DNA of 64,000 bases from Acidobacteriaceae bacterium (GTDB taxonomy: Bacteria > Acidobacteriota > Terriglobia > Bryobacterales > Bryobacteraceae): the NCBI GenBank assembly GCA_019233755.1, contig JAFAMD010000019.1:80867-144866 (forward strand), written 5' to 3'. Positions 17,202-25,553 of this stretch are shown here, in pieces. Position 1 is the first letter of the stretch, and each line of letters starts with the position of its first letter. The translations under genes were made by a program, and so were the position numbers. The notes under the pieces are model-generated. The model had not been told where the DNA came from. It saw only the letters and a program-made list of their open reading frames with translations, and searched no databases.

Positions 17202-18908
17202 TCAAGCGGGCGCAGTATATTTTTGCAGAATAGCTTCTTTGATCCGCTTGCGGCTTTCTGCGTCGGGCACATTCGATTCCTTTTCGATGGCTGCGATCTG
17301 ATCGGCGAGTTCCGAATCCCCCACGGCGTTGCGAATCCAGTTCGAATAATCGCCCCGCTTCAGGTGAAACTGCCATGTTTCCGCATCGATGCCTTCCGCC
17401 ACCTGAACAAACATGTTCAGGTTCTGTATAAAAAGGTCCATCTTGTCTTGCGGCCCGCGGAAACGAAACCGGCGCTCGCCCTCAAGCTGGCCTTCTGCAT
17501 ACTTGCGGCGGTGCCGTAAATGTTCGGTGCGCGGAGGCTCGGCTTTAAAGCGGATCACCTGCCGCTCATCGACTTGCCACAGTAATGCTTCGCCGCGCGG
17601 CAGATCTGAACTTTCGGCATCGGGAACCGCGGCTTCTACAGTCTTGCCGAAATCGTTCATCAGTTTGCGCGGTTCACGTCCCACGAAGATAGCCGTGTTG
17701 ATGCGTCGTAACGCGGCCGGCGAGACATGCTCGGGATGCACTGTGATCAGAATCAGATTGGAGAATTCCTCCGCCAGCGCGGTTTGCGTGAAAGCCCACT
17801 CGCGCGGCAGGACGTGATGCGCCTCGTCGATTACGAGCCAGTGCGGCCGACCGACTTGCAAACGGAACTTTTGGATTTCGCTGATCAGCGATGAGAAGTA
17901 AACGGGGCGATCGGCCGAAGGCACGCCGACCATGTTCACGACTACTTCGGCGCCCGGATCCTCTAGCACCTGTTTGACATGTTCGATGGAGGGCGGTTGT
18001 TTTTCGTCGCCAACAGTGCGGCATCCAGGAAGGTTTTCGTAATCACCTTCCGGATCTAACAAACATATCTGGTATTTTTTTTCGATCATTCGCTCCAGCA
18101 GGGCCGTTACAAGAGTTGACTTCCCGCTGCCCGACTGCCCGCATATCAGGAGATTACGCGCGTAACCCGGCAGCCATACGTCGCCCGAAGGCGACTTGCC
18201 GATGAGGATCGCATGGATATCGCACCGGGGGCGTATCTCAGACGCATCGTTTTCAATCAGCTTTTCGATCAGTTGGGCGACTCCTGCGCCGCGCGCTGCC
18301 TCGGTTACGAAATCCGCTCGCTCTTTCAAGGCGGGAATGGCATTTGCGACCGCTACTGCACATTCGCAACTGCTTAGGAACGCGTGATCGTTTTCAGCAT
18401 CTCCAACTCCAACGACGTTGTGAGGTGACAGTTTGAGTTCTTCGAGAGCTGAACAAAGCCCGGTCATTTTGTTCGTACCCGAAGGCAAGATCATGACCGC
18501 CTCTTTATTGAAGATGATCTGCAGTTCAAGTCCGGCTTCCCGGATTGCGTCTACCGCCTGCTGTTCGAACGGATGCCAGGTAGCGATGATCACATCGCCG
18601 ATGCTGATGTTGTTGACGCCCCGCTTGCGAAGGCTCTCGACGAAGCTTTCGGGCGGGCGCTCAGCCAGGACTGTTTTCTCGCGAGTGGCGGGATTGTATA
18701 AAACGGCACCGTTTTCTGCTACTACACGTTCGCACAGGTCCAGCCGCGGAAAGACTGATTGTAAATCGGGCAATTCGCGCCCGGTGACCAGAATCAGCTT
18801 GCGGCCAGAGTGGGTGAGACGTTCGAGGGCTCGAACGGTTGGCTCACCTACTGCGCCATCATGCGCCAACGTCCCGTCGTAATCAGAAGCAAGCGCGAAG
18901 TATCGCAT
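17202..18908 (-). CDS. Fusion of HAD phosphatase (Cof-type) and HerA/VirB4-like P-loop ATPase
   Basis: 568 residues. Residues 1-~218 form a HAD domain: DYDGT at 9-13, VTGR near 41-44, and VVGVGDAENDHAFL near 165-178, typical of Cof/sucrose-phosphatase-type hydrolases. Residues ~230-480 form a P-loop ATPase: Walker A GQSGSGKST at 257-265, a CLLDPEGDYENL strand typical of HerA/VirB4-type ATPases, and Walker B WLVIDEAHHVL with D361/E362. The last ~75 residues are a separate helical domain (MDLFIQNLNMFVQVAEG, LKRGDYSNWIRNAVGDSELA). No signal peptide. The role is unknown; the fusion suggests ATP-driven control of, or coupling to, a phosphatase. Confidence 0.82.
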   Translation of the reverse strand: MRYFALASDYDGTLAHDGAVGEPTVRALERLTHSGRKLILVTGRELPDLQSVFPRLDLCERVVAENGAVLYNPATREKTVLAERPPESFVESLRKRGVNNISIGDVIIATWHPFEQQAVDAIREAGLELQIIFNKEAVMILPSGTNKMTGLCSALEELKLSPHNVVGVGDAENDHAFLSSCECAVAVANAIPALKERADFVTEAARGAGVAQLIEKLIENDASEIRPRCDIHAILIGKSPSGDVWLPGYARNLLICGQSGSGKSTLVTALLERMIEKKYQICLLDPEGDYENLPGCRTVGDEKQPPSIEHVKQVLEDPGAEVVVNMVGVPSADRPVYFSSLISEIQKFRLQVGRPHWLVIDEAHHVLPREWAFTQTALAEEFSNLILITVHPEHVSPAALRRINTAIFVGREPRKLMNDFGKTVEAAVPDAESSDLPRGEALLWQVDERQVIRFKAEPPRTEHLRHRRKYAEGQLEGERRFRFRGPQDKMDLFIQNLNMFVQVAEGIDAETWQFHLKRGDYSNWIRNAVGDSELADQIAAIEKESNVPDAESRKRIKEAILQKYTAPA

Positions 18909-19170
18909 CAGCTATGTCCCGTCAGCTTGCGGCGCAAAGATTTTTTCTGCGGGAGCGTTTCCGCTCGAACCTGCTTCGGCCACTTCCTTCAACTCTTCAC
19001 CCATAATGATCGCGCTTACCGGGTAATCGCGCCGATGCCGAGCCCCGGTTGCATGAAGGCCCGCTCACAAATTAGACCGGGGGTAAACCGGAATTTGTCC
19101 GGCGAGTTTGGTTACAGAACGGTAAAAACGATGCCGGCTGCGCCGGGCCAGCTTGTCGTAGGGTGGTTTT

Positions 19171-21612
19171 ATGCCTGTTACGCACAATCTCCGGCAGGTG
19201 ATTCGTGTTCATCGCAATGCTCCGGGGTTCACAATTGCTGTTGTCCTGATTGTTGCTCTGGGAATCGCCGCGAACACGGCCGTTTTCACACTGGTGAACT
19301 CTGCACTGCTTCGGCCTTTGCCGTACCGCGACCCCTCCTCGCTGGTGTTCGTCAGCGCGGCTGATCGGGGCGATGCAGAGGGCAGCGGCTGTTTATCTTA
19401 CCCGCATTTCAGCCTTGTCGCCGGACGAAGTCGCGGGTTCGAAGACATTGCTGGATTCACAAGCGAGAACTTTAACTTCACCACCGGAGACGAAGCGGTC
19501 CAACTCCAGGCGGCGCGAGTTTCCTCGAACTTCTTTCGCGTCCTCGGGATAAACATGGCAATGGGGCGCGGCTTCACCTCCGATGCGGACAAGCCGGGAG
19601 GAAGGCTTGTCGCGGTTTTGAGCGATGCTTTCTGGCGGCGCCGTTTGAGCGGTAACCCGGAGATTATCGGGAAGCCCATTACGCTTGACGCCAAGTCTTA
19701 TACGGTTGTGGGTGTCCTGCCTCCCTGGTTCAGATTTGCTTCTCTAGGCAATGAGACGGAAGTATGGACAACCCATATCGATGAGCTGAACCTGATGAGT
19801 CCGCAGCAGATTCAAGCGGGCGCCTGCTATCTGGCTGCAGTTGCGCGGCTGGCACCCGGATCTTCCATTGGGGCATCCCAGGCCGAGATGGATGTTCTCA
19901 ACCGGCAGTATCTGCGGGAGTATCCCAAGCTTGCTGACGCAGATCCAAAGAGGCCTGTCCAAGTTACGCCGCTTCGAACGAAGTTCGTGAACAGTTTTCG
20001 ATCGATGTTTCTGATCCTCTCGGCCTCGGTCGGGATCGTACTGCTGATTGCCTGTGCGAACGTAGCGGGACTCCTGCTTGCGCGCGGACTAAAGCGAAGA
20101 AGGGAAATTGCCATCCGCATGGCCATGGGCGCGTCGCGGAAGCAGGTGATTACCCAATTGCTGACCGAAAGCGTGGTGCTTGCACTGTTGAGCGGAATGC
20201 TCGGTCTTGCGCTGGGCGTTGCCGGCACTCACGCCCTGGCCCATTTTGCAGCGAAGCAGATCGGACCGGCGAGCGGACTCGAGACGACAGTGGACTGGCG
20301 CATTGCCGTCTTCGCCGTGGGTGTCTCGATAGCGACGGGTCTGCTGTTCGGTCTCGCCCCGGCGCTGCAGTTCTCAAGAGCGGATGTGGGTGCCGCTTTA
20401 CGTGAAGAGGGTCGAGGCACCGCGGGCGCCCGCACAAAAAATCTTTCGTGCAATTTGCTGGCCGGCGGGCAAATTGCTTTGTCGCTTGTGTTGTTAGTTG
20501 CCGCCGGCCTGCTCATTCGAAGCTTCATACGCTTACAGAGGCAGCCACCAGGGTTCGAGCCGAGCGGCGTGCTGACGATGAATTTGACCCTGCCGCCTGC
20601 GAAGTACTACACGCCAGCCCAAATGATCGAATTCTATGATCGGCTTCTCGAACGCGTGGAAAGCGTTGCGGGTGTGCGGGCAGCCGCTGTTTCTTCCGCG
20701 CTGCCGGTCAACGTTGCTCGGCTTACCCCAGTGCTCATTGAAGGGCAGGCGCCCGTTCCCCTGGCAGAGCGCCCCATCCTCATCATCCAGACGTTCACCC
20801 CCTCCTATCTCCGCATCATGCAGATACCGCTGATTCGGGGCCGCTTCTTCAGCGCATTCGATAAACATGACAGCGCACGCGTGATTATTGTCAATCAAAG
20901 TTTTGTAAACCGTTATTTCCCGCGCCAGGACCCCATCGGAAAGCACGTTTGGCTGGGCAGGATGACCACGCCCGCGCAAATCGTCGGTGTGATTGGCGAT
21001 ATCAAGAACGTCAGCCTGTCCGCCGGCGCCCAGCCAGAAATCGATATCCCGTTTGCTCAGTTGCCCTGGGGAAGGATGAATCTGCTGGTGCGTGCGAGCA
21101 CCGGCGATCCAAAGGGCCTCACCGATGCTATCCGGCTTCAAATCGCAAAAATAGACCGCGATCAGCCCGCGACAGCGATAAAGACCATGGATGAATTGCT
21201 CACCGATGCAAGCTCGCAACCGCGGGTGATCATGGCTCTGCTTACGGCGTTCGCAGGGTTCGCGTTTATGCTTGCAATCGTGGGCTTGTACAGCGTGCTT
21301 AGCTATTCCGTGGCACAGCGCAGGCAGGAGATGGGCGTTCGCATGGCGCTGGGCGCTACACGGCGAGATGTGTTGACGCTGGTGCTCCGCCAGGGTGCCG
21401 TGCTCGCTGTTGCCGGTATCGTTGCGGGTGTCGGGTGCGCACTGGCAGTTACCCGCCTGATGGACAATCTGGTCTATGGCGTAAGAACCATAGATCCATT
21501 TACGTTTGTGCTCGTACCTGCTCTTTTTTTGGCGTCGGCTTTGACGGCCACCTGTATTCCGGCGCTTCGCGCGACGCAGGTAGATGTCGCGGAAGTGCTA
21601 AAAGAGGAGTAG
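19171..21612 (+). CDS. ADOP-type (acidobacterial duplicated orphan permease) MacB/FtsX protein
   Basis: 813 residues. A first transmembrane helix (FTIAVVLIVALGIAANTAVF) is followed by a MacB-like periplasmic domain, a FtsX core (AGLLLARGLKRRREIAIRMA), then a second periplasmic domain and a second FtsX core (YSVAQRRQEMGVRMALGATR), i.e. an internal duplication. No ATP-binding partner gene is nearby, as is usual for these orphan permeases. The N-terminal PadR-linked prefix seen in some relatives is absent. Function is unknown; transport or efflux of hydrophobic compounds or lipoproteins is only an inference from MacB/LolE. A good lineage marker for acidobacteria. Confidence 0.9.
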   Translation: MPVTHNLRQVIRVHRNAPGFTIAVVLIVALGIAANTAVFTLVNSALLRPLPYRDPSSLVFVSAADRGDAEGSGCLSYPHFSLVAGRSRGFEDIAGFTSENFNFTTGDEAVQLQAARVSSNFFRVLGINMAMGRGFTSDADKPGGRLVAVLSDAFWRRRLSGNPEIIGKPITLDAKSYTVVGVLPPWFRFASLGNETEVWTTHIDELNLMSPQQIQAGACYLAAVARLAPGSSIGASQAEMDVLNRQYLREYPKLADADPKRPVQVTPLRTKFVNSFRSMFLILSASVGIVLLIACANVAGLLLARGLKRRREIAIRMAMGASRKQVITQLLTESVVLALLSGMLGLALGVAGTHALAHFAAKQIGPASGLETTVDWRIAVFAVGVSIATGLLFGLAPALQFSRADVGAALREEGRGTAGARTKNLSCNLLAGGQIALSLVLLVAAGLLIRSFIRLQRQPPGFEPSGVLTMNLTLPPAKYYTPAQMIEFYDRLLERVESVAGVRAAAVSSALPVNVARLTPVLIEGQAPVPLAERPILIIQTFTPSYLRIMQIPLIRGRFFSAFDKHDSARVIIVNQSFVNRYFPRQDPIGKHVWLGRMTTPAQIVGVIGDIKNVSLSAGAQPEIDIPFAQLPWGRMNLLVRASTGDPKGLTDAIRLQIAKIDRDQPATAIKTMDELLTDASSQPRVIMALLTAFAGFAFMLAIVGLYSVLSYSVAQRRQEMGVRMALGATRRDVLTLVLRQGAVLAVAGIVAGVGCALAVTRLMDNLVYGVRTIDPFTFVLVPALFLASALTATCIPALRATQVDVAEVLKEE

Positions 21613-21706
21613 TCGTGGCAGTTGCGGCCCGGGCACTTTCAGCAAAATTTCAGATTTCAAGCGTAACCTGATGCTGAATCCGTATCACCATACGAAAGGC
21701 GAAACC

Positions 21707-22729
21707 ATGAAATCCGTCCGGAGTGGCCTGCTGTTTGGCGTCTTCTTGTGCGCAGCCTCAAGCCTGATCGCTGCCCAGAATCTGAAAGTGATTGGTTCGA
21801 TCAAAATAGGCGGCACGGGAGGATGGGACTATCTCACTGCCGACTCGCCGAATGGCCGGCTTTACGTTTCGCACGGAACGCAGGTGGAAGTGATCGATCT
21901 CGCTAGCAACACGCTTGCGGGGAAGATTGCGGGCATGAACCGTATCCACGGCATAGCGATTGCCAACGACCTTGGGCGAGGGTTTATTACCGACGGCGGC
22001 TCCAACGAGATTGTAGTTTTCGATTTGAAAACACTTGCAGTCCAGACCAAGGTGAAGGCCGGCACCAACCCGGACGGCGTTGTTTACGATCCTTCAAGCC
22101 AACGCGTGTTCGCATTCAACGGCCGGAGCCAGAATGCGACGGTAGTGGATGCCTCGAATTCAAGCGTTGTCGGAACGATTGCCCTTGACGGGAAACCTGA
22201 ATTCCCAGTCGCGGACGGACGTGGAAACGTCTACGCCAACATCGAAGATAAGAGTGAAATCGTCGCCATTGACGCAAAGACTCTCGCGGTGAAAGCGCAT
22301 TGGCCTCTAGCTCCCTGTGAGTCGCCATCGGGGTTAGCGATTGATACGGCGAACCGGCGGCTTTTCTCAGTCTGCGACAACAAGATGATGGCCGTTGTAG
22401 ATGCGGATTCGGGCAAGGTGCTCGCCACTCCGGCAATCGGAGACGGTCCGGATGCCGCGGGATACGATCCGGGGACCAAGCTGGCGTTCTCTTCCAACGG
22501 CGACGGGACCCTCACAGTTGTGCATGACACAGGCCACGACCACTACGCCGTTGTGCAGAACGTCTCCACTGCGAAGGGCGCTCGAACGATGACAGTGGAC
22601 ACGAAGACACACAAGGTGTACCTTGTTACCGCTTCGTTCGGTCCGGCACCGGCGCCGACCGCGGATCGTCCTCATCCCAGGCCCGAAATTCTGCCGGAAA
22701 CGTTCAAAGTCCTGATCGTCGGCAAGTAG
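21707..22729 (+). CDS. Secreted YVTN/YncE-type beta-propeller protein
   Basis: The ATG at 21707 gives 340 residues and a clean signal peptide (MKSVRSGLLFGVFLCAASSL); a start at 21671 is also possible. The mature part has repeating blades such as VEVIDLASNTLAGKIAGMNR, IVVFDLKTLAVQTKVKAGTN, and SEIVAIDAKTLAVKAHWPLA. These are the cytochrome-D1/YncE-type propeller repeats, which give binding surfaces rather than a defined enzyme activity. The gene lies 94 bases after the ADOP gene and is convergent with the sensor kinase (6 bases apart). Confidence 0.82.
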   Translation: MKSVRSGLLFGVFLCAASSLIAAQNLKVIGSIKIGGTGGWDYLTADSPNGRLYVSHGTQVEVIDLASNTLAGKIAGMNRIHGIAIANDLGRGFITDGGSNEIVVFDLKTLAVQTKVKAGTNPDGVVYDPSSQRVFAFNGRSQNATVVDASNSSVVGTIALDGKPEFPVADGRGNVYANIEDKSEIVAIDAKTLAVKAHWPLAPCESPSGLAIDTANRRLFSVCDNKMMAVVDADSGKVLATPAIGDGPDAAGYDPGTKLAFSSNGDGTLTVVHDTGHDHYAVVQNVSTAKGARTMTVDTKTHKVYLVTASFGPAPAPTADRPHPRPEILPETFKVLIVGK

Positions 22730-22735
22730 TTACGT

Positions 22736-24151
22736 TCAGCCAATCTGAAGAGAGCGTTCCTTGGGGATTCCCTCCTGGGCCGGAATGGACGGGAACACAA
22801 CGGTGAAGATAGATCCCTTATCCGGAATGCTTTTGACCTGAATCGTGGCCCCGTGATGCTGGGCGATACTTGCGGCCAGTGACAGGCCCAAGCCCGATCC
22901 CGCATTCGCCAGTTCCCGAGCGCGCGGGGCCCGATAGAATCTTTCGAAAATTCGCGACAATTCCGAGTCCGGAATGCCCGGACCGCTGTCCTCTATCTCG
23001 ATATACACGTGCCGATCGAGCTTGCGCACTCTCACTGCGACGGCGCCGCCCGCCCGCGAGTACTTGATCGCATTGTCAACCAAAACCAGTACGAGCCGGC
23101 GAATGGCAGGCTCATTGCCTCTCACCTGGGCGCTGATGTCAGGAGCATGAAATTCCAGGCGGATAGCGTTCGATTCTGCCAGAACCAGCATGCGCGAGCA
23201 GACATCCTCCACGATGGGACCGAGGTCCACTGCGGACATCGGTAACTCGAGGGTGTCGGCATCGGCGCGCGCCAGGAATAGGAGGTCCTCGACCAGCCGC
23301 GTCATCCGTTCCGACTCGGAAGCGATCTGGTAGAGTGCCTGCCGGTACGCTTCCGCTGCGCGCGGCCTGCGGTTTGCTATCTCCGCGGTGCTGCGAATAA
23401 CCGCTAGCGGTGTACGCAGTTCATGTGACGCATCCGCAGTGAAGCGCGAAAGCCGGTTGACCGCGTTTTCCAGTCGTGACAGCATGGAATTCCACGTCTC
23501 CGATAAGCGCTGAAGCTCATCGCCCGTTTGCGGGATTGCCAGGCGTTGCGAAAGATTCTCGATTCCAAGCGATCGCGCGGCTTCCGTGATCTCGTCCACG
23601 GGTTTGAGGGCTCGCCGGCTTAGCCATGCGCCGCCAGCAGTCGCGATCGCCACCACCGCGGGAATCAGCATGATGAGCAGCAGCCGGAGTCGATTCAACA
23701 ACTGCTCGGTTGCGTCAAGCGGGGCTGCAACGGATACGGTCCACGATTTTCCTTCCACCCGAATTTGGCCGACAAGCACGCGGTAAACATGATGCTGCCA
23801 TTTCAAGCGGTGCACAGATCGCCCGGATGCGACTATCGACTGCCACGGGAAACCCGCGGGTGAAGTGAAGACAGCCCTTCCCCTTTCATCTTTGACGCGC
23901 ATGAACGTGTTAGGAGGAAACGCATGCGAATACTCGTCGAGCTCCTCGGGAAGCTTTACTCCCGGATCTTTCAGCTCATTGTTCAGGAAAGTTTCGACGC
24001 TGTTTGCACGCTCGGTCAGCGTATTGTCGACATCGCGAATCAGGCTATGCCGCATTGAGGCCCAGATGGCCAACGCAAACAGTCCCAATCCCGCAGCGAG
24101 CGCGAGCGAATACCAGGTCGTAAGTCGAAAGCGGATCGAACGCTGCCTCAT
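22736..24151 (-). CDS. Sensor histidine kinase (CusS/HAMP type)
   Basis: 471 residues from the ATG at 24151 (a TTG at 24166 overlapping the regulator stop is possible and gives 476). Domain order: a first membrane helix (LALAAGLGLFALAIWA), a periplasmic sensor loop, a second helix (LLLIMLIPAVVAIATAGGAW), HAMP (LKPVDEITEAARSLGIENLS), a dimerisation/phosphoacceptor domain with SHELRTPLAVIRST (His 243), and an ATPase domain with N, G1 and G2 boxes (VLVDNAIKYS, IEDSGPGIPD, AGSGLGLSLA). It pairs with the OmpR-type regulator just upstream. The overall form resembles copper/metal sensors such as CusS, but the stimulus is not shown by the sequence. Confidence 0.92.
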   Translation of the reverse strand: MRQRSIRFRLTTWYSLALAAGLGLFALAIWASMRHSLIRDVDNTLTERANSVETFLNNELKDPGVKLPEELDEYSHAFPPNTFMRVKDERGRAVFTSPAGFPWQSIVASGRSVHRLKWQHHVYRVLVGQIRVEGKSWTVSVAAPLDATEQLLNRLRLLLIMLIPAVVAIATAGGAWLSRRALKPVDEITEAARSLGIENLSQRLAIPQTGDELQRLSETWNSMLSRLENAVNRLSRFTADASHELRTPLAVIRSTAEIANRRPRAAEAYRQALYQIASESERMTRLVEDLLFLARADADTLELPMSAVDLGPIVEDVCSRMLVLAESNAIRLEFHAPDISAQVRGNEPAIRRLVLVLVDNAIKYSRAGGAVAVRVRKLDRHVYIEIEDSGPGIPDSELSRIFERFYRAPRARELANAGSGLGLSLAASIAQHHGATIQVKSIPDKGSIFTVVFPSIPAQEGIPKERSLQIG

Positions 24152-24162
24152 CCCACGTACTC

Positions 24163-24840
24163 TCAAACTTCAGGTAACCGCAGGCAGTATCCGATGCCCC
24201 GAACAGTGTGAATCAGTTTCGGCTCAAAGGGCGCATCTATTTTGTTTCTAAGGAGCCGGACAAAGGCTTCCACGGTGTTTTCTTCCACTTCGCTCTCGAA
24301 GCCCCATACGCTTTCGAGGATGGTGGTTCTACTCACGGGGCGCCCTGCGTTCCGCAAAAGCAGCTCTAAAATGCCGTACTCCCTGGGTGTCAGACTTATG
24401 AGGCGCCCATCGCGAGTCACTCGCCGGGTTGCTGTGTCTAACATCAAGTCCGCACATTGCAGAGTTACAGAGTGCGGAATCGGGCCGCGACGGCTTACCG
24501 CGCGTAAGCGGGCTAAGAGGACTTCGAAGGCGAACGGCTTTGTAAGGTAATCGTCGGCTCCGGTATCGAGACCCTTGACGATGTCCGCCATGCTGTCGCG
24601 AGCGGTCAGCATCAGGATGGGTGTCTGGTTCGAAGCCCGCCGCAGATGCCGCGCCACAGTAAGTCCGTCCATCCGCGGCAGCGTGACATCGAGAACGATG
24701 ACATCGAAACTCGAGGCTTGAGCAAGCGCCAGCCCTGCTTCGCCGTTTCGCGCAAGGTGAACAGAGTGTCCCTCTTCTGTTAGGCCCTGTTCGAGAAGCG
24801 CGGCCATTCGTTCCTCATCTTCTATGATCAGCACCCGCAC
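24163..24840 (-). CDS. OmpR-family response regulator
   Basis: 225 residues: an N-terminal receiver domain (MRVLIIEDEERMAALLEQGL; phosphoacceptor D51 in VIVLDVTLPRMDG; Lys in YLTKPF) and a C-terminal winged-helix DNA-binding domain (LISLTPREYGILELLLRNAG, VSRTTILESVWGFESEVEEN, VRLLRNKIDAPFEPKLIHTV). It is the first gene of a two-gene operon with the sensor kinase that follows. No cognate binding site can be deduced. Confidence 0.94.
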   Translation of the reverse strand: MRVLIIEDEERMAALLEQGLTEEGHSVHLARNGEAGLALAQASSFDVIVLDVTLPRMDGLTVARHLRRASNQTPILMLTARDSMADIVKGLDTGADDYLTKPFAFEVLLARLRAVSRRGPIPHSVTLQCADLMLDTATRRVTRDGRLISLTPREYGILELLLRNAGRPVSRTTILESVWGFESEVEENTVEAFVRLLRNKIDAPFEPKLIHTVRGIGYCLRLPEV

Positions 24841-24918
24841 GTTCTGATCAACATGCTACCGAAATGCGCGAGGACGAGCGCAATGCCCTTCAGCGATTTT
24901 TCAGGAAAGGCTGGTCCA

Positions 24919-25536
24919 ATGGTGGCAGACGCGAGTGAATTCAGAAAGGCTATGAGAGCACGATATATCCCTACGGCTGAAATTGATGCGAAGATCAGGA
25001 GCGCTTACCTCCGTCAGCGGGAGGGAGACCGGCGTGCACTTGCGGCAGTGCGGCAGGATATTGGCTGGTCGAAATCTGCGGTCGTGCGTCGTGGGGCCGC
25101 TCTCTGCCTGACAAGAACAAAAGAACAACCGTGGTCTTCGGCGGAGGAAGAAATACTGGAGCGCTACGGCCACCTGACCGCCCGCGCCATGCAGCGGCGG
25201 CTTGCGCGTGCCGGATACCAGCGAAGCTGCGCGGCGATCCAACTGAAAGTCGCACGTTTGCGTATTAAGACCAACCTTGACGGCTATTCGGCCTGTGCCT
25301 TGGCAACCGCATTCGGCGTCGATGCACACAAAGTATGCAACTGGATCAAACGCGGCTTGCTCCGTGCCGAGCGGAGGGAGACCAGCAGGATTCTAGAGCA
25401 GGGAGGAGACACGTGGTGGATCCCACTCTCCTCCGTGCGGAAGTTTATCCTGCGAGCGCCTGAAGAGATCGATCTCGCCAGGGTCGAGAAGTTCTGGTTT
25501 CTCGACGTTCTGACGGCCGGAAAAATCTGCCGGTAG
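24919..25536 (+). CDS. Unknown protein with Myb/SANT-like and HTH-like segments
   Basis: The ATG at 24919 is chosen for the AGGAAAGG box 8 bases upstream, giving 205 residues; starts at 24853 or 24886 are possible. A tryptophan-containing helical segment PWSSAEEEILERYGHLTARA resembles a SANT/Myb-like module, and CALATAFGVDAHKVCNWIKR resembles a helix-turn-helix near the C-terminus. Overall it is basic and looks like a DNA-binding protein. I do not recognise the family. It starts 78 bases from the divergently transcribed response regulator and is convergent with the large receptor. Confidence 0.55.
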   Translation: MVADASEFRKAMRARYIPTAEIDAKIRSAYLRQREGDRRALAAVRQDIGWSKSAVVRRGAALCLTRTKEQPWSSAEEEILERYGHLTARAMQRRLARAGYQRSCAAIQLKVARLRIKTNLDGYSACALATAFGVDAHKVCNWIKRGLLRAERRETSRILEQGGDTWWIPLSSVRKFILRAPEEIDLARVEKFWFLDVLTAGKICR

Positions 25537-25553
25537 CCGGCAGCTCAACTGTT

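Noticed and set aside
18912..19006. A ~30-codon minus-strand ORF upstream of the HAD-ATPase gene
   Set aside because: No good ribosome-binding site and no homology pattern; may be a chance frame.
20530..20580. Possible tRNA TPsiC-like string GGTTCGAGCC
   Set aside because: It lies inside the ADOP coding sequence and has no cloverleaf around it.
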